64,000 nt of DNA from JBPCQA01 sp050998615 (GTDB taxonomy: Bacteria > Actinomycetota > Actinomycetes > Propionibacteriales > Nocardioidaceae): the NCBI GenBank assembly GCA_050998615.1, contig JBPCQA010000059.1, positions 36,551-100,550 of the forward strand, written 5' to 3'. Below are positions 32,806 to 41,741 of the stretch, in pieces. A program made the position numbers and the translations under genes. The stretch's first letter is position 1. Each line of letters begins with the position of its first letter. Under the pieces are notes generated by a model, which ran no database searches, was not told where the DNA came from, and worked only from the letters and a program-made list of their open reading frames with translations.

Positions 32806-34485
32806 ATGTCGATTGCCGGTGACTTCTTCGCTCGTCATCGCTCGACGCTCGACGTGGCGGTCGAGGCGACGAAGACGCGTCGCTATCACAGTGCGTTCCC
32901 CGAGTCGCCGAGCCCGAGGGTGTACGGCGAGTCTGCGGCCACCGACGGCCAGGCGGCGTTCGAAGCATGGCTGGGCAAAGGGTTCCCAGTCGCTACACCC
33001 GGGGCCGACGGGACCGTCTCGACCGAGAAGTCGCCGTTCGGGCTGCCCCTCGAAATGTTCTACCCAAGGATGACCCCGGACGGTGTTGCCGCCTTGGTCG
33101 ATGCGGCCGGCGCGGGACTGGTGCCGTGGCGTGATGCCGGCATCGAGGTGCGCATCGGGGTCGGGTTGGAGATCCTGTCGCGGCTGCACGCGCGCATCTT
33201 CGAGCTCGCGAACGCGGTCATGCACACCTCGGGTCAGGCGTTTGTGATGGCCTTCCAGGCCGGTGGCGCGCATGCCCTCGACCGAGCCCTGGAGTCGATC
33301 GCCTATGCCTACACCGAGATGACCCGAGTGCCTCAGACCGCCGTCTGGGAGAAGCCGGGTCGAGATGCTCCGATCCGGATGGAGAAGACGTTTACGGTGG
33401 TGCCGCGGGGGCTGGCGCTGGTGATCGGATGCAACACGTTCCCGACCTGGAACTCCTGGCCCGGGCTGTTCGCGTCGTTGGTGACCGGCAACCCGGTGAT
33501 CGTCAAGCCGCATCCAGGCGCCGTGTTGCCATTGGCGATCACCGTGCAGGTCTGCCGGGAGGTGCTGACGGAGGCGGGCTTCGACCCCGATCTGGTGACC
33601 CTGGCCGCCGAAGATCCGGTCGACGGGTTGGCGGCAGTGCTCGCCGTACGCCCAGAGGTCAAGCTAGTGGACTTCACCGGCGGCAACGCGTTCGGCGAGT
33701 GGTTGGAGGAGAACGCCAGGCAGGCAACCGTCTTCACCGAGAAGTCCGGCGTCAACTCGGTGGTGATCGACTCGACCGGCTCGTTCAAGGGCATGTGCTT
33801 CAACGTCGGCTTCTCGCTCGCGCTCTTCACGGGCCAGATGTGCACAGCGCCCCAGAACCTCTGTCTGCCGGCCGCCGGAATCGCCACCGACGAGGGTCAC
33901 AAGTCCGTCGACGACGTGGTCGCCGGCATTGCCGGCGCCTTGACCAAACTGGTCGGCGACGATGCCCGGGCCGTGGAGTTGCTCGGCGGCGTGGTCAACG
34001 ACGACGTGCTGCAACGGTTGTCTGGGGTGGGATTGGATAAGGGCACTGTGGTGATCGCGTCTCGGGCGGTCAGCCATCCGTCGTACACCGATGCCGTGGT
34101 GCGCACCCCCGCCGTCGTGGAGTTGGACGTGAGTGACACGGCGACGTACGAGCGTGAGTGTTTCGGACCGGTCGGCTACCTCATCAAGACGTCGTCGACC
34201 GACGAGTCGATCGACGTGTTCCGCCGGACGGCGATCGAGCACGGTGCGATGACCGCGGCTGTCTACTCGACAAGCGGCGAGGTGATCGAGGCGATGCGCT
34301 CGGCCGCGCTCGACGCTGGTGTCGCGCTCAGCGAAAACCTTACCGGCCAAGTGTTCGTCAACCAGTCGGCGGCGTTCAGCGATTTCCATGGCACCGGCGC
34401 GAATCCGGCCGCCAATGCGACGTACACCGACGGCGCGTACGTCGCCAGCCGTTTCCGCTTCGTCCAGTCCCGCCGCCATCTCTAG
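32806..34485 (+). CDS. paaN: PaaN-type aldehyde dehydrogenase family protein
   Basis: 559 residues. Aldehyde-dehydrogenase core with CNTFPTWNSWPGLFASLVTGNPVIVKPHPGAVLP, TGGNAFGEWLEENA, FTEKSGVNSVV and FTGQMCTAPQNL, where the active Cys lies in GQMCTAPQN. C-terminal FSDFHGTGANPAANATYTDGAYVASRFR matches PaaN. It is assigned to ring-cleavage product oxidation in phenylacetate degradation. ATG 32806 follows GGAGGA by five bases. Divergent from the paaI/paaK strand. Confidence 0.9.
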   Translation: MSIAGDFFARHRSTLDVAVEATKTRRYHSAFPESPSPRVYGESAATDGQAAFEAWLGKGFPVATPGADGTVSTEKSPFGLPLEMFYPRMTPDGVAALVDAAGAGLVPWRDAGIEVRIGVGLEILSRLHARIFELANAVMHTSGQAFVMAFQAGGAHALDRALESIAYAYTEMTRVPQTAVWEKPGRDAPIRMEKTFTVVPRGLALVIGCNTFPTWNSWPGLFASLVTGNPVIVKPHPGAVLPLAITVQVCREVLTEAGFDPDLVTLAAEDPVDGLAAVLAVRPEVKLVDFTGGNAFGEWLEENARQATVFTEKSGVNSVVIDSTGSFKGMCFNVGFSLALFTGQMCTAPQNLCLPAAGIATDEGHKSVDDVVAGIAGALTKLVGDDARAVELLGGVVNDDVLQRLSGVGLDKGTVVIASRAVSHPSYTDAVVRTPAVVELDVSDTATYERECFGPVGYLIKTSSTDESIDVFRRTAIEHGAMTAAVYSTSGEVIEAMRSAALDAGVALSENLTGQVFVNQSAAFSDFHGTGANPAANATYTDGAYVASRFRFVQSRRHL

Positions 34486-34525
34486 GCCGGCTCGGATGCG
34501 TGCCCTGTTTGACCGGCCGGGGACA

Positions 34526-36394
34526 ATGGGAGGCGTGGTGGCCAGAGAATCTACCAAGCGACGACCTCGCGTCCGGGCTCCCGAGCTCACCGGCCGCAGC
34601 TGGCTGAACACCGCAGGTGCGACGCTTCGCCTGAGCGACCTGCGCGGGCGATTCGTGCTGCTCGACTTCTGGACCTTCTGCTGTGTCAACTGTTTGCACG
34701 TGCTCGATGAACTGCGCCCGTTGGAGGAGCAGTACGCCGACTCGCTCGTTGTCGTCGGCGTACACTCCCCGAAGTTCGAACACGAGGCAGACCCGGCCGC
34801 CTTGCTGGCCGCCGTCGAACGTTACGACGTCGAGCATCCGGTGCTCGATGACCCGAGACTGGTGACATGGCGGGCCTACACCGCCCGGGCATGGCCGACG
34901 CTGGTGCTGATCGATCCGGAGGGCTACATCGTTGCGCAATACGCCGGCGAGGGTCATGGGCATGCGATCGCGGCGTTGCTCGATGAGCTCGTCGGCGTGT
35001 ATGCGGCCCGGGGAACACTGCAATCGGGCACGTCTCCTGCGGTCGCGGTTGACGGCGGCGACGCTGATCTCCGGTTTCCGGCCAAGGCGCTTGCCTCCCC
35101 AGATAAGGGTTTTCTGGTTGCTGACGCCGGTCATCACTCGCTGGTGGAGCTGGCGGCAGACTTGGCGGCCGTCGTACGCCGCATCGGCAGCGGCGAGCGT
35201 GGCCTGACCGATGGCGCGGCCGAGTCCGCCGCCTTCAACGAGCCGAACGGCCTGTGCCGACTGCCTCCCGAGGTGGCCGATGCGGTGGGTTACGACATCG
35301 TGGTGGCCGACACCGGCAACCACGCGTTGCGCGGGGTGGAGATCGCGAGCGGGCACGTCACAACGCTTGCGGGCAACGGCAAGCAATGGATGCACGGCGA
35401 CGGCACACGCTCGCTGTCGTCGCCGTGGGACGTCGCATGGTGGCGCGGCAGGGTGTGGATCGCGATGGCTGGCATCCACCAGTTGTGGACGTTCGATCCG
35501 CTCACCGGATCGGTCGAGGTTGCAGCTGGAACCGGCATCGAGGGCTTGTTGGACGGCAGCCTCGACGAGGCATGCTTCGCGCAGCCGTCAGGTCTCGCAG
35601 CCGACGGTGAGCGTCTCTGGGTCGCCGACGCGGAGGTGTCGGCGCTGCGCTGGCTCGACGCCGACGGTGTTCACACCGCTGTCGGGCAAGGGCTCTTCGA
35701 ATTCGGCTTCCGTGACGGCGACGCGTCATCAGCCCTGCTGCAGCATCCGTTGGGTGTGGCCGTGTTGGCTGACCGCTCGGTGGTGATCGCGGACACCTAC
35801 AACAACGCCGTACGCCGTTACGCTCCTGCCGCCGCCGAGCTGACGACCATGGCCGCCGGGTTGCCGGAGGTGTCCGGACTGGCCGTGACGGGGGAGAGTC
35901 TGGTTGCTGTCGAGTCTGCCGCGCACCGACTGAGTGTCGTCGAGCTCGGCTCGGCCGTTGCCGCACCAGGATCGGCTCGTACGGCGCAGCGGCCGACGCT
36001 CGACATCGCTCCCGGTGATTTCGAGTTGGCGGTCGACTTCACCGCACCGCCGGGCCAACGGCTTGATGAGCGTTCCGGGGCGGCGACCCGGCTTGTGGTC
36101 GAGGCAACCCCGCCCGATCTGGTGCGAAGCGGTGCAGGGGCCCATGCTGGGCTTGTCCGTCGGCTGGGGATCAACGCACTCGCCGGTGGGGGCGTGCTGC
36201 ACATTGCTGCGCGGGCCGCCAGCTGCGACGAAGGCGTGGATCGAGGCGCCGCGTGTTGGATGCACCAGCAGGATTGGGGCATCCCGGTCCGGGTCAGCAT
36301 CGATGGCGTGTCTCGCCTAGAGCTTGCCCTCGGGGGCGAGATCGCAGGCACGGTGGTTGAGGAGGCCGCTTCGCTCGCTCCTCAACCACCGTAG
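34526..36394 (+). CDS. Thioredoxin-fold / NHL-repeat protein (NHLRC2-like)
   Basis: About 622 residues. The N-terminal thioredoxin-like domain has LSDLRGRFVLLDFWTFCCVNCLHVLDELRPLEE with the CVNC redox pair. A six-bladed NHL beta-propeller follows (FNEPNGLCRLP, DIVVADTGNHALRGVE, FAQPSGLAADGERLWVADAE, LQHPLGVAVLADRSVVIADTYNNAVRRYAP). The last dozen or so codons (TVVEEAASLAPQPP) are supplied by a dispersed palindromic repeat, so the C-terminus is not conserved-gene sequence. Starts at 34496, 34526 and 34538 are all possible. Confidence 0.85.
   Translation: MGGVVARESTKRRPRVRAPELTGRSWLNTAGATLRLSDLRGRFVLLDFWTFCCVNCLHVLDELRPLEEQYADSLVVVGVHSPKFEHEADPAALLAAVERYDVEHPVLDDPRLVTWRAYTARAWPTLVLIDPEGYIVAQYAGEGHGHAIAALLDELVGVYAARGTLQSGTSPAVAVDGGDADLRFPAKALASPDKGFLVADAGHHSLVELAADLAAVVRRIGSGERGLTDGAAESAAFNEPNGLCRLPPEVADAVGYDIVVADTGNHALRGVEIASGHVTTLAGNGKQWMHGDGTRSLSSPWDVAWWRGRVWIAMAGIHQLWTFDPLTGSVEVAAGTGIEGLLDGSLDEACFAQPSGLAADGERLWVADAEVSALRWLDADGVHTAVGQGLFEFGFRDGDASSALLQHPLGVAVLADRSVVIADTYNNAVRRYAPAAAELTTMAAGLPEVSGLAVTGESLVAVESAAHRLSVVELGSAVAAPGSARTAQRPTLDIAPGDFELAVDFTAPPGQRLDERSGAATRLVVEATPPDLVRSGAGAHAGLVRRLGINALAGGGVLHIAARAASCDEGVDRGAACWMHQQDWGIPVRVSIDGVSRLELALGGEIAGTVVEEAASLAPQPP
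36350..36392. repeat. Dispersed repeat copy: perfect 15-bp inverted repeat at gene end
   Basis: ACGGTGGTTGAGGAG (36350-36364) and CTCCTCAACCACCGT (36378-36392) are perfect inverses around 13 bases. The stop codon of the NHL gene lies at its right edge. It would also fold as a terminator. Confidence 0.8.
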
Positions 36395-36460
36395 GCTGCG
36401 GCTGGGTAGACTGGGGATGAAGCGCCATCGTAAGGGCAATCCGCCGTGAAGGGAGTGTCG

Positions 36461-36658
36461 ATGGGTATCGGACTCGGGATCGTGCTCATGGTCGTCGGCG
36501 CGGTGCTGATCTGGGCGCTGGATGTCCACCTGTCGTACGTCAACCAATACACGTTGGGCTGGATCTTATTGATCGCCGGTGCCGTCGCCATCATCTTGTC
36601 GCTGATCATGAACGCGCAACGACGCAAGACCACCCATGTCGAAGAACGCCGCAACTGA
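36461..36658 (+). CDS. Small two-TM protein (DUF6458-like)
   Basis: 65 residues: MGIGLGIVLMVVGAVLIWALDV, a short VHLSYVNQYTLG turn, then a second TM helix (ILLIAGAVAIILSLIM) and a polar tail. This matches the short actinobacterial DUF6458 family. ATG 36461 follows GGGAG. Function unknown. Confidence 0.75.
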   Translation: MGIGLGIVLMVVGAVLIWALDVHLSYVNQYTLGWILLIAGAVAIILSLIMNAQRRKTTHVEERRN

Positions 36659-36704
36659 TGGCTAGGCCACCGCGGCTTGTTCGCTGCATCCCGCCCGAGT
36701 GGCG

Positions 36705-37430
36705 CTAGCCGGGCGCCGTACCGGCAGTGTCGCCGCAACCTGAACCACCACCGTCTGCTGAGCAGCTCTCCGCGACCACGGCGGTCGAAACTGCGGCAGG
36801 TGAGGCGTCCCAGGCAGTCTCCCACCGACGCTTCTTGGCCCGACTGCGCAAATGCCAGACCACGAGCACTGCCAGGACGATGGCCACAATCGCGATCGCG
36901 CTGCCTTGTCCGATTCGTTTGGCCACGGTTTCGTACGACGCTCCCGCGTAATACCCGACCAAGCAGTATCCGACCCCCCAGCCGAATCCGCCGAGAGCGT
37001 TCCAGAGGATGAAAACGCGATAGCGCATCTGGCTAAGCCCGGCCAGAGCTGGCATCACAGCGCGAAAGAATGCCGTGAAGCGTCCGAGCAGGACCGCCGG
37101 ACCGCCTCGGGTGCTGAGCATGTCTCGCGCCTTGTCGAGGCGCTCTTCGTGCTGCCGCAGGAATTTCGTCGCCAACAGCCGTGGACCTACATGTTTGCCT
37201 ACCTCAAACCCGACGGAGTCCCCAAACACGGCCGAGGCGAAGACAAGCGCGCACAGCACGGTGATGTTGAGGTGGTGGGCGCTCGCTAAGAAGCCACCAA
37301 GCACGACCGCGGTCTCCCCCGGTAGCACGAAACCGACGAAGATGGCCGCTTCCCCGAAGACGAGCGCGGCGATGAGCGCGTAGGCGGTGAGGGGCGGCAG
37401 CGACTCGATGGCGTGAATCACGGTCTGCAC
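36705..37430 (-). CDS. DedA-family membrane protein (second paralogue)
   Basis: 241 residues. FGEAAIFVGFVLPGETAVVLGGFLA, DSVGFEVGKHVGPRLLATKFL and LGRFTAFFRAVMPALAGLSQMRYRVFILWNALGG are clear DedA/VTT segments. The C-terminus ends in an extra Ser/Gly/Ala-rich tail with cysteines (ESCSADGGGSGCGDT). Same broad membrane-lipid role as the copy at 2861, but low identity. Confidence 0.88.
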   Translation of the reverse strand: MQTVIHAIESLPPLTAYALIAALVFGEAAIFVGFVLPGETAVVLGGFLASAHHLNITVLCALVFASAVFGDSVGFEVGKHVGPRLLATKFLRQHEERLDKARDMLSTRGGPAVLLGRFTAFFRAVMPALAGLSQMRYRVFILWNALGGFGWGVGYCLVGYYAGASYETVAKRIGQGSAIAIVAIVLAVLVVWHLRSRAKKRRWETAWDASPAAVSTAVVAESCSADGGGSGCGDTAGTAPG

Positions 37431-37496
37431 GCGGCAACGCTATCTCGCCGGCACGTGCCCGACTCGGCCGTATTCGCGGGAAGGCTTTCCTTTCTC

Positions 37497-37540
37497 GCCG
37501 AGCCGCCAGGTTTTTCCGGCCGAGCCGCCACGTTTTTCCC
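37497..37540 (+). repeat. 22-bp tandem repeat (GCCGAGCCGCCAGGTTTTTCC type), two units
   Basis: Units at 37497-37518 and 37519-37540 differ in a few bases. The same unit recurs inverted at 46210-46260. It lies in the spacer between the DedA gene and the Rrf2 gene. Confidence 0.7.
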
Positions 37541-37619
37541 ACGGGGAGCTGAGGTCTCGTCTCCTCTGGTGCTTGGCGAGCTGACCGCTCTGTTCGGTCG
37601 ATCTGACAAACTTGATGGC

Positions 37620-38078
37620 ATGCGAGTCTCTGCCAAGTCCGACTATGCCCTGCGCGCGCTGATCGAGATCAGCACGCGTCGCGACGGAGCTACGGTTTCG
37701 GCGGAGGAGATCGGCCGGTTGCAAGACATCCCGCATGGCTTTCTCCAGGCCATCTTGGCTGACCTGCGTCGAGCCGGCATCGTGATCAGCGTCCGTGGCC
37801 AAAGTGGGGGTTGGCGGCTCGCGCGCGATGCCGACGAGGTTTCGGTTGCGGACATCATCCGGGCCGTCGATGGCCCGCTGGTGAGTGTCTACGGCTTGCG
37901 CCCGGAGTCGGTCACCTACAACGAATCCGCGGTGATCTTGCAACTGGTGTGGATCGCCGCACGCGCAAACTTGCGGGAGGTCTTCGAGGAGGTGACCGTC
38001 GGGATGCTAGCCCGCGGGCACCTGCCCGATGAGGTCATGAAACTGACGAACGACGACGACGCCTGGCGCCCCCACTGA
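37620..38078 (+). CDS. Rrf2-family transcriptional regulator
   Basis: 152 residues. MRVSAKSDYALRALIEIS is the canonical start. A winged helix follows (SAEEIGRLQDIPHGFLQAILADLRRAGIVISVRGQSGGWRLARDADEVSVADIIRAVDGPL). The three-cysteine cluster of IscR/NsrR-type iron-sulfur sensors is absent, so it is not an Fe-S sensor of that type. The signal it reads is unknown. Confidence 0.9.
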   Translation: MRVSAKSDYALRALIEISTRRDGATVSAEEIGRLQDIPHGFLQAILADLRRAGIVISVRGQSGGWRLARDADEVSVADIIRAVDGPLVSVYGLRPESVTYNESAVILQLVWIAARANLREVFEEVTVGMLARGHLPDEVMKLTNDDDAWRPH

Positions 38079-38258
38079 CGAAGCCTCCTGCCGAGAACGC
38101 CTTGCACGCTCGGATGTCCGACACCTGCAAGTCTGCGCCTCTCAGCGGCTGCCCTTCGGCGCCCCTCCAGTGACTGCGATCCTGTGGGCCTGCTGGATAA
38201 GTGCGAGTATGACGGCGCCCGGGGGGTGGCGCGAGTAGTCAGGATTAGGCTCGACCGG

Positions 38259-39083
38259 GTGCATGTCGAAACGTTGCGGATCTATCCGCTGAAGTCGACG
38301 AGCGGGATCGACCTGGACGAATCGGTCGTGGAGGCTGGTGGTCTGCGACACGATCGGCGATGGATGGTGGTCGATGCCGACGGTGAGACCCTCACCGCAC
38401 GAACGAGGCGCCGGTTGTTGCACGTGACCGCCACCCCAATCGACGACGACGGCATCACATTGTCGGCGCCTGGCGCCGCTCCGCTCGTGGTAAACCGCCC
38501 GACCGGCGAGCCCGATGTACAGCTCACAATCTCCAGACTTGAATCCGGCGTGAGCGCGGGACGGGCGGCGGACGACTGGATGTCGCGGCATCTCCAGGAG
38601 CGGGTCCGCGTGGTGTGGTTGGACAGGCCAAACCGTCGAACGGTAGGTGGAGCGCATGGTGGCCGAGCCGGTGATGCTCTGTCGTTGGCCGACGCCGGCC
38701 CACTCCTGCTCACCACGACTAAGTCGCTCAGCCAACTCAATGCGTGGATCACCCAAACCGCCACCGAGCGAGGCGCGCCGGACCCGACGCCGCTCCCGAT
38801 GGTCCGCTTCCGGCCCAATGTCGTCATCGAAGAGTCACCCACCGCGTTCATCGAAGATGAATGGAAACGGCTGCGAATCGGTGAGGTGGAGCTCAGGCTC
38901 GGCGAGCACTGCGACCGATGCGTGCTCACCACGATCGATCCCGTCACACTCAAAGGCGGCAAGGAGCCAATTCGCACTCTGGCCCGGCAGCGCCATTGGG
39001 ATCACCACGTGTACTTCGGCGTCAGGCTCATTCCCGTCACGCTCGGCGTCATACGACGCGGTGACCGCGTGGCACTGCTCTAA
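38259..39083 (+). CDS. MOSC-domain protein
   Basis: About 274 residues. The MOSC N-terminal beta-barrel starts VETLRIYPLKSTSGIDLDESVVEAGGLRHDRRWMVVDADGETLTARTRR. The C-terminal MOSC domain has MVRFRPNVVIEE, the conserved Cys region GEHCDRCVLTTIDP and a G.RPIRTLAR-like segment. Such proteins bind molybdenum cofactor or act in sulfur carrier reactions (mARC/YcbX type). The start is uncertain: 38184, 38226 and 38259 are all in frame. Confidence 0.85.
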   Translation: MHVETLRIYPLKSTSGIDLDESVVEAGGLRHDRRWMVVDADGETLTARTRRRLLHVTATPIDDDGITLSAPGAAPLVVNRPTGEPDVQLTISRLESGVSAGRAADDWMSRHLQERVRVVWLDRPNRRTVGGAHGGRAGDALSLADAGPLLLTTTKSLSQLNAWITQTATERGAPDPTPLPMVRFRPNVVIEESPTAFIEDEWKRLRIGEVELRLGEHCDRCVLTTIDPVTLKGGKEPIRTLARQRHWDHHVYFGVRLIPVTLGVIRRGDRVALL

Positions 39084-39175
39084 CAACAGGCGGCAGAGCT
39101 CCGCTCCCACTTCCCGCAAGAGGCTGCGAGCGCCGCGCACCAACTGTGGCGCGAGGTTTCCTGCAGCAAGATCGG

Positions 39176-39784
39176 TCAGACAGCTCGATCATCAGTCCGA
39201 GTGTCGACTGCGTCGTCGGAAACGTTGTCTGGAACCATGCCAGCTCGCGCGCCGTCCTCACTGCGTACGTTGTTCGCACTGCGAATATCTCTGACGCCCA
39301 GCACGCTCAGTCGCCCCAACGCCATGGCTGCCAAGAACAGGATCACGACGCCGAGTCCAAAGAAGAATCCGATCTCCTCAATCACAGACTGCGTGACGCC
39401 TGCGCTGGCTGGCCCACCGGCCGCCGGCACTCCACCGTTCCACAGTCTGCTCAACAGCGGGCCAACCACGAACCATGCGCCGGCCATGGCGGCCAACCAG
39501 CCGCCGATCAGTGTGATGACGCGGTTGGCGCTCCCTAACAACACAAACCCGCCCAAGACAGCGGCGGCCCCAGGCAGGATCTCCAACCAGAGGCGGCCCG
39601 TCGTGTAGTGCCACGACAGGTCTGGTGTGTAGGCGTAGCCAAACGCCGGCCCCACAAAGGGAATGAGCGCTCCCCAGACGCCAAGCAGGATCAGCAGAAC
39701 TCCGCTGACCGCCCCCCGACTCCGGGGTACGTGCAGTCGATCGGAAAAGCTGGGGTGTATGGGTTGGGTTCCGGTGACCATCAT
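39176..39784 (-). CDS. Four-TM membrane protein of unknown function
   Basis: 202 residues. Helices are VSGVLLILLGVWGALIPFVGPAFGY, LWLEILPGAAAVLGGFVLLG, VITLIGGWLAAMAGAWFVVGPLL and IGFFFGLGVVILFLAAMALGRL, followed by a hydrophilic acidic tail. The pattern is common in actinobacterial hypothetical proteins. No function known. Confidence 0.7.
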   Translation of the reverse strand: MMVTGTQPIHPSFSDRLHVPRSRGAVSGVLLILLGVWGALIPFVGPAFGYAYTPDLSWHYTTGRLWLEILPGAAAVLGGFVLLGSANRVITLIGGWLAAMAGAWFVVGPLLSRLWNGGVPAAGGPASAGVTQSVIEEIGFFFGLGVVILFLAAMALGRLSVLGVRDIRSANNVRSEDGARAGMVPDNVSDDAVDTRTDDRAV

Positions 39785-39882
39785 GGTTCACCTCTTCTCG
39801 TCACATCATGTGGATAACCGAAGTGCCCTATCTCTGTTAGGTACCCATCAAGCGGCTCTGCAAGCGTCGCCACTGCCACCGC

Positions 39883-39972
39883 GTGGGTCTGCCGCCCCGA
39901 ACGAGGTCGCCAGACCCACCGGCAGCGGGTGCGCTTGCCCCAGCGTCGAATGGGCTGAGCCACTGGGCTCAG
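39883..39972 (+). terminator. Two hairpins in the 363-base gap before the MerR gene
   Basis: GTGGGTCTG (39883-39891) pairs with CAGACCCAC (39911-39919). CTGAGCC (39955-39961) pairs with GGCTCAG (39966-39972). No gene is seen between 39785 and 40147. Confidence 0.4.
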
Positions 39973-40147
39973 TTATCGATGAGCTCTAAGGGCTAATGGA
40001 GTCGGCCTCCACTCCGGGCAGGTCGAGGTGAATCCGGAACGTGTTGTCGTCTCGGTAGGCGTCCATCGGCATCACCGCCGGCCGCGCCGAAGTGCCAAAC
40101 ACGGCCTCCGTCAGTCGATCGAGGTCGCGGAACGGTCACCCCTACGC

Positions 40148-40483
40148 ATGACACCACTCGAGCTGCGAACGATGGTGAACATGGCGCGGGGGTGGGAGCC
40201 CGACAGGGCGTTGTACGGAATCTCGGTGGCAGCCGAGCTCACCGGCGTCAACCCCCAAACGTTGCGCGGGTACGAGGCCAAGGGCCTGCTCGGGCCCGCT
40301 CGCACCGACGGCGGAACCCGTCGCTACAGCGGTCACGACCTTGAGCGCATCAACCAGATCACCACCTGGTTGGCGGCCGGGCTCAACCTTGCCGGGATCG
40401 CCCAGGTGCTCGAGCTGGAGGCCGAAGCACGCCAACTGCGCAGGGAGATCGGCCGACTCCGTAACCGCCACCAAGCCGAGTGA
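40148..40483 (+). CDS. MerR-family regulator (HspR-like)
   Basis: 111 residues. LYGISVAAELTGVNPQTLRGYEAKGLLGPARTDGGTRRYSGHDLERINQITTWLAAGLNLAGIAQVLELE is a MerR/HspR DNA-binding domain, followed by a short coiled coil (EAEARQLRREIGRLRNRHQ). No effector domain. No dnaK/clpB gene is adjacent, so the heat-shock role is only a resemblance. ATG 40148 is preferred, with 40172 possible. Confidence 0.8.
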   Translation: MTPLELRTMVNMARGWEPDRALYGISVAAELTGVNPQTLRGYEAKGLLGPARTDGGTRRYSGHDLERINQITTWLAAGLNLAGIAQVLELEAEARQLRREIGRLRNRHQAE

Positions 40484-40616
40484 TCGCCGGACGGGCACAG
40501 CTGAGACTAGTCCACTCTCAGTCCCCCGCACGCGACCCGCGCGACCTGCTACTGTGCACTTTCGACAAGTACAGATCACGTTCGCCTGCCTGACCTCGCC
40601 GACGGGGGCATCAGAC

Positions 40617-41552
40617 ATGAACACCCTGCTCTCGTTCGCGGCCCAAGCTGGTCTCGAGCTCACTGGCCGCGTGCTTCCTACCCGCGGATCCACCGCCTGG
40701 GTGGCGCGGCGCGATGAAGAGTTCGTCATCCTGCGTCGCCTCGATCCGGCTCATGCGCCACCCGAGCTAGCGCTGACGCTTGACGACATCGCGTGGCTGC
40801 ATCAATTCCTGACCGACCTTGCACAGACCGGATTCCCTTGTCCGGTGCCCATCCCGGGACTTGACGGGACGAGCTTCGCCTTGCATGACGGGGCCTTGTG
40901 GGAGTTGGTGACGTATCTGCCGGGCAACTCGATCGGCTGGAACGACGTACCCACACTTTTCGACGTAGGCCAATTAATGGCTCGCTACCACCAGGCGAGC
41001 GCAAGCATCCGTCCTCGGGCTCAACGACCGCGCGCGTTCACCGTGGGGCAGTTGCATGAGGCCCCGGTGGACCGCAAGCTGCAGGTCTTGTTGGACGAGT
41101 TGGCCGACGACTTGGATCGCATCCGCTATCACGATGCGCCACGATTGGTGATCCACGGAGACTTCACCACGCACAACGTCGTCGCGAGCGGTGAACCCGT
41201 GGCGCCCAACGGAGTTATTGACTTTGCCCTGGCCCACGTGGAGACTCCGCTCGCCGAGCTCGGCTGCAGTCTTTGGCGCAGTGGTCGCGCTCAACAAGAC
41301 GCGGTTGAGCTGGAGCTCGAGCGCGTTTACGACCTCGTTCGCGGGTACGCCGATGCGGCCCCGTTGCCGCCAGATTCTGCGGACGCGATCGCTACCTACA
41401 TTCGCGCGCGCGGCGTCCAGCAGGCCGTGAACTCCTATCGAAGAAGCGGCCGTCGAAGGCCGCTCCTGATTCGACGGGCCCGCTGGTTGGCCACCAACCA
41501 CGCGATGCTCAGCGACCATGTCTCACAGGCACTCGAGTATCAACCGCGCTGA
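40617..41552 (+). CDS. Aminoglycoside-phosphotransferase-fold (APH) family protein
   Basis: 311 residues. The kinase-like core has LVIHGDFTTHNVV (HGDxxxxN catalytic loop) and GVIDFALAHVETPLAELG, where the metal Asp is in IDFA. The N-terminal lobe is short (STAWVARRDEEFVILRRLD). Such proteins phosphorylate small molecules; a resistance function is not implied. ATG 40617 chosen; the longer frame upstream is unlike coding sequence. Confidence 0.82.
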   Translation: MNTLLSFAAQAGLELTGRVLPTRGSTAWVARRDEEFVILRRLDPAHAPPELALTLDDIAWLHQFLTDLAQTGFPCPVPIPGLDGTSFALHDGALWELVTYLPGNSIGWNDVPTLFDVGQLMARYHQASASIRPRAQRPRAFTVGQLHEAPVDRKLQVLLDELADDLDRIRYHDAPRLVIHGDFTTHNVVASGEPVAPNGVIDFALAHVETPLAELGCSLWRSGRAQQDAVELELERVYDLVRGYADAAPLPPDSADAIATYIRARGVQQAVNSYRRSGRRRPLLIRRARWLATNHAMLSDHVSQALEYQPR

Positions 41553-41741
41553 CCCTCTCTGGCCGGGATAGTCGCTGGTGATAAGAGTCGTACATCACCG
41601 AGGCGCGGCGGTGCGGTGACCGTGAGGCCGGCGCTCAGCCAGTCGGCGGCAGACATTCCGCCGAGGTCTGCAGCGGGGCTGCACAGCCACACTGCGTGGA
41701 CCTGTTGATCGAGCGGCTGTCGGGGGTGGTGGCGAAGGCTG

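Noticed and set aside
40617..41552. Aminoglycoside resistance gene
   Set aside because: Only the kinase fold motifs are shared, and nothing points to an antibiotic substrate.
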